Below are positions 59,374-64,000 of a stretch of 64,000 nucleotides of DNA, one piece after another. Numbering within the stretch: position 1 is the stretch's first letter; each line of letters begins with the position of its first letter. The stretch is from the NCBI RefSeq assembly GCF_000384315.1, contig NZ_ARVW01000001.1, forward strand, positions 3,109,746 through 3,173,745. Direction: 5' to 3'. A program made the position numbers and the translations under genes. A model generated the notes under the pieces. The model saw only the letters and a program-made list of their open reading frames with translations. It ran no database searches and had not been told where the DNA came from. The stretch is from Amycolatopsis nigrescens CSC17Ta-90. Lineage in GTDB: Bacteria; Actinomycetota; Actinomycetes; Mycobacteriales; Pseudonocardiaceae.

Positions 59374-60488
59374 GACCAGAACTCGACCTCGGGGTTGGCC
59401 GGCACCGGGCCCTCGAGCAGCGGCTGCGGCCGACCGCGCAAGTTCTCCTCGAAGAACGCGACCAGGTACGCCCTGGTCAGCTCGGTCGCCCGCGCCCCGC
59501 TGATCGTCTCGGTCGGGTCCTTCACCCCGAAGTGCTCACCGAGCACCGAGAGATCGGTGAAGCTGGAATGCCCCGCCCCAGCCACGGTGAGCCAGCGCTT
59601 CCAGTCCGTCAGCCGCGACCACGCCTGCGGCCAGGAGGTGTCCTCGCCGCTCGGGGTGTGCGACTGCGCGGTGCCCAGCATCAGGAACGGCCGGTCCAAA
59701 CCGGACTCCGGCACCGGCTCGATGAACGAGCCGTCCATGTTCACCCCGGCCAGCACCCGGCGATCAACGCTCATCGTGGCCGACGCCGAGTTCCCACCGA
59801 TGGAGTGCCCGGCCATGCCGATCCGCCGGGGGTCGATCAGCCAGCGGCCCGCCCAGGCCGGGTCCCGGCCGAGCAGCCGGTCGAGCACGAAGGACACGTC
59901 CGCGGCACGCACCGTCGGCACCATCTCGACCTGCTCCGATTCGCACGCCACGCAGCCGGTGACCTGCCCGTCCGGGAACTGCGTGCCGTTGGACTCGTAG
60001 TTGTGCCCGATCAGCGCGATCACGTAACCCCGGCTGGCCAGCTCCTCGGCCAGCCCGGTGAGCGCCGAACGCGGGTGGCCGAACCCCGGCGACAGCACCA
60101 CCAGGGGGAAACCGTGCGGGCGGGGCACCGGCGGCGCGGCCAGCCGCGCGCCGCTCCTGGTCGCGGCGACCAGTTCGGGCCGCACATCGGGAATGCCCTG
60201 CAGAAAGAGGGTGGCCTCTTCGGTGCTCAGGTACTGCCGCGGCGCGCCGACCGGCAGCACGGCGGGGTAGAACATCGACACCATCAGCTGCCGCGGCCCC
60301 GACTCCGGCACCCACGGGTCGGTCCTGGACCGGTCGGTGAGGTGCAGGGTGTCCGACCCGACGGCGTACTTGCCGGTGGCCGCCGGCAAGGTGGCGGGCA
60401 CCGGCCCAGCCGCCTGAGCCGTCGCCGGGGCGAGCAGCGCACAGACCGCGAACACGACCAGCGCGAACGCGGTTCTCATTTTGGTCAT
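59370..60488 (-). CDS. Secreted alpha/beta hydrolase (PAF-acetylhydrolase/dienelactone-like)
   Basis: 372 residues. Signal peptide (to about ATAQA-A at 27). Nucleophile GHSIGG (about 225-230), acidic residue in VNMDGSF and His in GAGHSSF: a complete triad. The layout resembles platelet-activating-factor acetylhydrolase-like esterases. It acts outside the cell on an ester. It is convergent with the small membrane gene. Confidence 0.85.
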   Translation of the reverse strand: MTKMRTAFALVVFAVCALLAPATAQAAGPVPATLPAATGKYAVGSDTLHLTDRSRTDPWVPESGPRQLMVSMFYPAVLPVGAPRQYLSTEEATLFLQGIPDVRPELVAATRSGARLAAPPVPRPHGFPLVVLSPGFGHPRSALTGLAEELASRGYVIALIGHNYESNGTQFPDGQVTGCVACESEQVEMVPTVRAADVSFVLDRLLGRDPAWAGRWLIDPRRIGMAGHSIGGNSASATMSVDRRVLAGVNMDGSFIEPVPESGLDRPFLMLGTAQSHTPSGEDTSWPQAWSRLTDWKRWLTVAGAGHSSFTDLSVLGEHFGVKDPTETISGARATELTRAYLVAFFEENLRGRPQPLLEGPVPANPEVEFWS

Positions 60489-60534
60489 GCACCGAGGCTA
60501 GAGAAGCCGTTCAAGCCTTCGAAACCATCGAAAG

Positions 60535-61137
60535 TCAACGATTGCCGTCCAGCACGGTGAATCGGGCACCCAGCAGTACGCCACCGCAGGAGAACGTGAC
60601 CAGGTGCCTGCCCACGGGGGTACCGGCGCGGACCGTGCCGCGGTACCGCGCCTGCCCCTCGGCGACGATGTCCAGCCGCTCGGCGGACGGCGGCGTTTCG
60701 GTGCCGCCGAAGGTGCAGACCAGCCGGATGCCGACCTCCTGACCGACCCCGGCCACCTCGGGCGAAAGCACGATCTCCCCGCACCGCTGCCCCGGCTGGC
60801 CCGATCCAGCGCCGCACCACCGCACGGCCGGCGGGTCGAGCACGGTCAGCTCGGCGCTCACGGTGACCCCGTCGCAGTCGAGGGACACCGGGTAGCCGCC
60901 CGCCGGCACGGCGAGCACCACGGCACTGACGTACTCCGCCGTCCGGATCGCCGTTTCCAACGCCGGTGACGACGGGCCGCGGGTCACCGTCCCGGCGCAC
61001 CGCCAGTCGATGTGCACCTGCCCGCCGGGTCCGGCCGTCGCCGGCGCGAGCCGCACCGACGGTTCCGGCTCCGCCGCCACCGGCTGCGCCGCCACGAAGA
61101 TCGCGACGAGCACCAGGAACACGCGTTTTCGCTTCAT
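60535..61137 (-). CDS. Secreted protein, unknown function
   Basis: 200 residues with a signal peptide (cleavage near VAA-EPEP at 23) and two beta-rich parts containing paired Cys (IDWRCAGT, SLDCDGV, RWCGAG, RLVCTFGG, TFSCGGV), suggesting two Ig-like disulfide domains. It lies 46 bp before the secreted hydrolase gene on the same strand. I recognise no family. Confidence 0.72.
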   Translation of the reverse strand: MKRKRVFLVLVAIFVAAQPVAAEPEPSVRLAPATAGPGGQVHIDWRCAGTVTRGPSSPALETAIRTAEYVSAVVLAVPAGGYPVSLDCDGVTVSAELTVLDPPAVRWCGAGSGQPGQRCGEIVLSPEVAGVGQEVGIRLVCTFGGTETPPSAERLDIVAEGQARYRGTVRAGTPVGRHLVTFSCGGVLLGARFTVLDGNR

Positions 61138-61266
61138 CGCAAACCCCGAATTCGCCTCGTCCAGGGTAGATCCGGTGCCTGTCGCCGGCCGCGGGTTTCC
61201 CCCATGTGGTTGACCAGCTCACTCCACCATGGATATATTCACAGCGGAAAGAGTGGAGGATCGACG

Positions 61267-61599
61267 ATGGCCGGACAACCGCCGACCCCGGCGGTCTTCC
61301 ACCTCCTGCTCGCCCTCACCGGCGGCCCGCGGCACGGTTACGCGCTCGGCCAGGAGGTGGAGCGGCTCAGCGGCGGCCGGATGCGCCTCGGCGCCGGCAC
61401 GCTGTACCGCTCCCTGCAGCGAATGCGCGTGGACGGACTGCTCGCCGAGGAAGGCTCGGACACCGAGGACGAACGGCGGCGCGTGTACTCACTCACCGCG
61501 GCCGGTCGCCGAGCGGCCGCCGAAGAGGCCGAACGGCTGCGCGAGCTCGTCCGCTTCGCTGTCCAAAAAGGACTGTTGTCCCCGGAACTGGAGTCGTGA
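61267..61599 (+). CDS. PadR-family regulator
   Basis: 110 residues. Winged helix: PAVFHLLLALTGGPRHGYALG, then GTLYRSLQRMRVDGLLAEEG and RRVYSLTAAGRRA. Short form of PadR. ATG preceded by GGAGG. Its stop shares a base with the next ATG, so it is made with the VOC protein, and the AlkZ-like gene follows. It likely autoregulates this operon. Confidence 0.88.
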   Translation: MAGQPPTPAVFHLLLALTGGPRHGYALGQEVERLSGGRMRLGAGTLYRSLQRMRVDGLLAEEGSDTEDERRRVYSLTAAGRRAAAEEAERLRELVRFAVQKGLLSPELES

Positions 61600-62048
61600 T
61601 GCTCAGCGAGTTCGCCCCGATCACCGTGCAGCTCATCGTGGCCGACGCGGACGCGGCGATCACCTTCTACCGCAACGCGTTCGGCGCCGAAGAGGTGGTC
61701 CGCAACCTGGCCCCGGACAGCGGCAAGGTGATGCACTGCGAGCTGTTCCTGCTGGGCACCCGGCTGCTGCTGCACGAGGAGTTCCCCGGCCGGTCCGGTC
61801 CGGCGGCGCTCGGCGGCACCCCGGTCACCCTGCACCTGTACGTGGACAACGTGGACGAGGTGTTCGCCCGCGCGGTGGCCGCCGGCGCGACCGTCGAAAT
61901 GCCGCTGCAGGAGGCGTTCTGGGGAGACCGCTACGGAATCCTGCTCGACCCGGCCGGGCACCGCTGGTCGGTGGCCACCCCGAACGACGACCCGGCCCCG
62001 AGCGAGCTGCACGAACGAGCCGAACAATGGGCCGCCAAAGAGCGGTAG
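61599..62048 (+). CDS. VOC/glyoxalase-like protein (PhnB-type)
   Basis: 149 residues. Paired beta-alpha-beta-beta-beta halves; TVQLIVADADAAITFYRNAFG, then LHEEFPG and DPAGHRWSVATP. Possible metal ligands are His54-region and Glu near the end. This matches the PhnB/YdcW group, often of unknown substrate. ATG 61599 follows the PadR stop with a one-base overlap. Confidence 0.85.
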   Translation: MLSEFAPITVQLIVADADAAITFYRNAFGAEEVVRNLAPDSGKVMHCELFLLGTRLLLHEEFPGRSGPAALGGTPVTLHLYVDNVDEVFARAVAAGATVEMPLQEAFWGDRYGILLDPAGHRWSVATPNDDPAPSELHERAEQWAAKER

Positions 62049-62063
62049 CCAAGGGGAGAGAAA

Positions 62064-63239
62064 ATGCAGAAGCTACGCGCCTGGTGGTCCCACCGGCAGG
62101 GCCTGGACGGCACCCTGACCGGCCTCGACGCCGGCGAGGTGCTGGCCCGCAGCGGCTGGGCCCGCTCGGTCGGCGGCGCGGCACCCTATCTGGGGCTGTT
62201 CGCCAGGGCCGGGCTGGACCGCGAGACAGTCGATCAGGACGTCGCGGACCAGCGCATCCACGAGCTGCCCTCGGCCCGCGGCTGCACCTACGTGCTACCG
62301 GCCGCGGATTTCGGGCTTGGCCTGGCGGTCGGCGCCGGTGCTCCGGAAGGCGAACTGGCCGGTGCGGTCAACCGGCTCGGTGTCACGCACACCGAGGTGG
62401 ACGACCTGTGCGCCGCGGTCGTCGGCGCGCTCGAGCAGTCCACCGAACCACTGGACCCGGCCGGGATCAAAGCTGCCACCGGCGATGCTGCCCGCAGCCT
62501 CGGCGCAGCGGGCAAGGCGAGGGGCCTGTCCAGCACCCTGCCGCTCGCGCTCGGCCTGTTGCAGTCCCGCGGCGAGATCCGCCGGGTACCCGCGAACGGG
62601 CGGCTCGACCAGCAGCGCTACGGCTACGTCCGCTGGACCCCTCCGGCCAAGCCCGACGACCCGGAAACCGAACTGGCGCGGCGCTATTTCTCCTGGGCCG
62701 CGCCCGCTTCGCTGAAACATTTCCGCTGGTTCTCCGGATTCACCGCCGCGGTCGCGAAGAAGGCGGTGGCGCCGCTGGATTTGCGGCCGATCCCGGACAC
62801 CTCGCTGTTGCTGCCGCCCGAGCTCGCCGACGAGTTCGCCGAGTTCAGCACCCCGCGCGAGCCTTCCTATGCGCTGCTCGCCGGAATCGACGGAATCCAT
62901 CTGCTGCACCGCGAATTCTCCCGGCTGCTCGACCCGGCGGAGGCGGCGCGCCCGGTTCCGGACGGTAAACCCGGCCGAACTCTGGGCGACGAAGCGGACT
63001 CGCCGTGCCATCTGATCATGGACCGCGGCCGGTTGATCGGGCTGTGGGAGTACGACACCGCGGACGCGCGGATCGCGTACAAGCTGTACGTCGAAGAGAC
63101 TTCGTTGCTGCGTAAGGTGATCAGCCGCACCGAGGGCTTCGTCCGGGAACAGCTCGGCGACGCGCGCAGCTTCAGCCTCGACTCGCCGAAGAGCAGGGCA
63201 GCGCGAATCGAAGCGCTGCGAACCTGCACAGTGGACTGA
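62064..63239 (+). CDS. AlkZ/YcaQ-like winged-helix DNA glycosylase family protein
   Basis: 391 residues. Tandem winged-helix repeats and an LLQSRGEIRR beta-hairpin-like segment fit the HTH_42/AlkZ family, whose members unhook alkyl crosslinks or remove damaged bases. I do not see a clear QxQ catalytic motif, so the activity is uncertain. It is the third gene of the PadR operon. A second DNA-damage link in the window besides the Ada/AlkB cluster. Confidence 0.8.
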   Translation: MQKLRAWWSHRQGLDGTLTGLDAGEVLARSGWARSVGGAAPYLGLFARAGLDRETVDQDVADQRIHELPSARGCTYVLPAADFGLGLAVGAGAPEGELAGAVNRLGVTHTEVDDLCAAVVGALEQSTEPLDPAGIKAATGDAARSLGAAGKARGLSSTLPLALGLLQSRGEIRRVPANGRLDQQRYGYVRWTPPAKPDDPETELARRYFSWAAPASLKHFRWFSGFTAAVAKKAVAPLDLRPIPDTSLLLPPELADEFAEFSTPREPSYALLAGIDGIHLLHREFSRLLDPAEAARPVPDGKPGRTLGDEADSPCHLIMDRGRLIGLWEYDTADARIAYKLYVEETSLLRKVISRTEGFVREQLGDARSFSLDSPKSRAARIEALRTCTVD

Positions 63240-63354
63240 ATGTAACTCTTTCGGGGGTATATCTGCGTACATTCCGTGGATGAACGCTCGGCAAACAGCA
63301 GTTCTCCTGTGCGAGTACTAGATTCCTGGTGACTCGCAGTAGGGAGAGAAAGCC

Positions 63355-63798
63355 ATGGCCAAGGTGACCGTTTGCGGCCGAGTACCGACATCCCCGGAGC
63401 AGACCTGGGCGACCGCTGCCGATCTGCCGCGGTTCGCGGACTGGCTGACCATGCACGAGGCATGGCGCGGCCAGCTGCCCTCCGAGTTCACCGAAGGCAC
63501 CACGCTCACGTCGGTGGTCACCATCAAGGGCCTGCGCAACCGGATCGCCTGGCGGGTGGTCTCCTACGACGAGCCCCACTCGCTGGCGATCTGCGGTGAC
63601 GGCGTCGGCGGCGTGCGGGTGGACCTCGTCCTGTCGATCCGGCCGGAGGGCGACGGCTCCCTGGTCGGAATCGACGCGCAGGTGACCGGGAAGCCGGTGT
63701 TCGGCCCGATCGCGATGACACTGGGGCGTGCGGTCCGAGGCGAGCTGACCAAGTCGCTGGCCAACCTCGAAGCACTGCTCAGATCGCCCTCGGCCTAG
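63355..63798 (+). CDS. SRPBCC-family protein (Rv0910-like)
   Basis: 147 residues. START/SRPBCC fold: VCGRVPTSPEQTWATAADLPRFADWL, then LSIRPEGDGSLVGIDAQV. It resembles the Rv0910-type proteins annotated as toxins of a toxin-antitoxin pair, but no antitoxin gene is adjacent, so the name is not adopted. ATG preceded by AGGGAGAG. Its TAG overlaps the convergent gene's TAG. Confidence 0.82.
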   Translation: MAKVTVCGRVPTSPEQTWATAADLPRFADWLTMHEAWRGQLPSEFTEGTTLTSVVTIKGLRNRIAWRVVSYDEPHSLAICGDGVGGVRVDLVLSIRPEGDGSLVGIDAQVTGKPVFGPIAMTLGRAVRGELTKSLANLEALLRSPSA

Positions 63799-64000
63799 TC
63801 TTCCGAGATTTCCGCGAGAGCGTACGTGATCGAATCGCGATACGGACCGGCCGGCACGTCGTCCAGATGTCGCACGGCCAGCAGATAGTGCTCCCTGGCC
63901 TGCTCCGGCCGGTCGAGCTCCCGGTAGGCCCGCGCCAGATTCCCGTGCAGGGAAGCGTAAAAACCCCGCACCCGCTCGTCACCGACCAGGTCCGCTCGGT
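63795..64000 (-). CDS. TPR-containing protein, C-terminal fragment at window edge
   Basis: The last 67 residues of a gene that continues past 64000. In the correct frame it reads ...RGFYASLHGNLARAYRELDRPEQAREHYLLAVRHLDDV, broken here, the pattern of tetratricopeptide repeats, and ends EISED*. The shadow ORF in another frame is rejected. It is likely the C-terminus of a TPR regulator; the rest is not visible. Confidence 0.7.
   Translation of the reverse strand, partial: RADLVGDERVRGFYASLHGNLARAYRELDRPEQAREHYLLAVRHLDDVPAGPYRDSITYALAEISED

Noticed and set aside
63355..63798. Toxin of a toxin-antitoxin pair
   Set aside because: Family annotation only; no antitoxin gene is next to it and the neighbour is a TPR gene on the other strand.
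63779..63982. 67-residue minus-strand ORF
   Set aside because: Wrong frame; the TPR fragment 63795-64000 in another frame is the real coding sequence.

Overview
The window is very GC-rich DNA, packed with genes and rich in GTG starts, 1-4 bp start/stop overlaps and strong Shine-Dalgarno sites. A complete mce operon, an IdeR/DmdR-type iron box, DUF5753 XRE regulators, PPOX, Ada/AlkB and mymA-like lipid genes all point to a mycolata-related actinomycete. I infer the family Pseudonocardiaceae, perhaps Amycolatopsis; no rRNA or other marker is present to confirm this. No gap between genes exceeds about 290 bp. I see no tRNA, rRNA, CRISPR array, transposase or integrase.

Layout. 1-3128: a FUSC exporter cut by the window edge, an SRPBCC protein and a lipoprotein polysaccharide deacetylase. 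3186-9357 (all minus strand): a six-gene unit with a papain-like C1 peptidase, a WEPY-repeat protein, a chagasin-type (I42) inhibitor, an ECF sigma factor, a small beta-sandwich protein and a TPR-CHAT protease. This is the most unusual system in the window. 9589-12759: a GbsR/MarR regulator divergent from an ABC-2 exporter. 12871-15206: an XRE regulator, a zinc-finger protein and small or anchored proteins. 15335-20980: an SNF2 helicase with a SWIM-finger partner, then a STAND/NB-ARC TPR protein with an amyloid-like N-terminal motif. 21005-25286: an MFS transporter, an aldehyde dehydrogenase and a LuxR-type regulator. 25291-29307: a siderophore ABC importer with an iron box. 29351-34437: regulators, PPOX, and an alkylation-damage cluster (ECF sigma, permuted Ada, unknown protein, AlkB, and a second Fe(II)/2OG oxygenase).

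34481-49147 is a lipid/cell-envelope region. It holds two acyl-CoA ligases, a secreted lipase, two tandem flavin monooxygenases, two SDRs, a LipR/HSL-type hydrolase, an AurF-type diiron oxygenase and TetR regulators. The set resembles the mycobacterial mymA gene complement. 49434-58312 is one mce operon (yrbEA, yrbEB, mceA-F, Mce-associated protein), followed by a methyltransferase and a small membrane protein. 59370-64000: secreted hydrolase, secreted protein, PadR/VOC/AlkZ-like operon, SRPBCC protein and a TPR gene cut by the right edge.

Two perfect palindromes tie distant genes together. GATACC-N3-GGTATC lies between the fadD2-like/TetR pair and again upstream of the AurF operon. CGGAATGA-N4-TCATTCCG lies upstream of the LipR-like gene and again just before the mce operon. 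Intergenic ends also carry four families of long inverted repeats, two of which supply the stop codons of the flanking genes.
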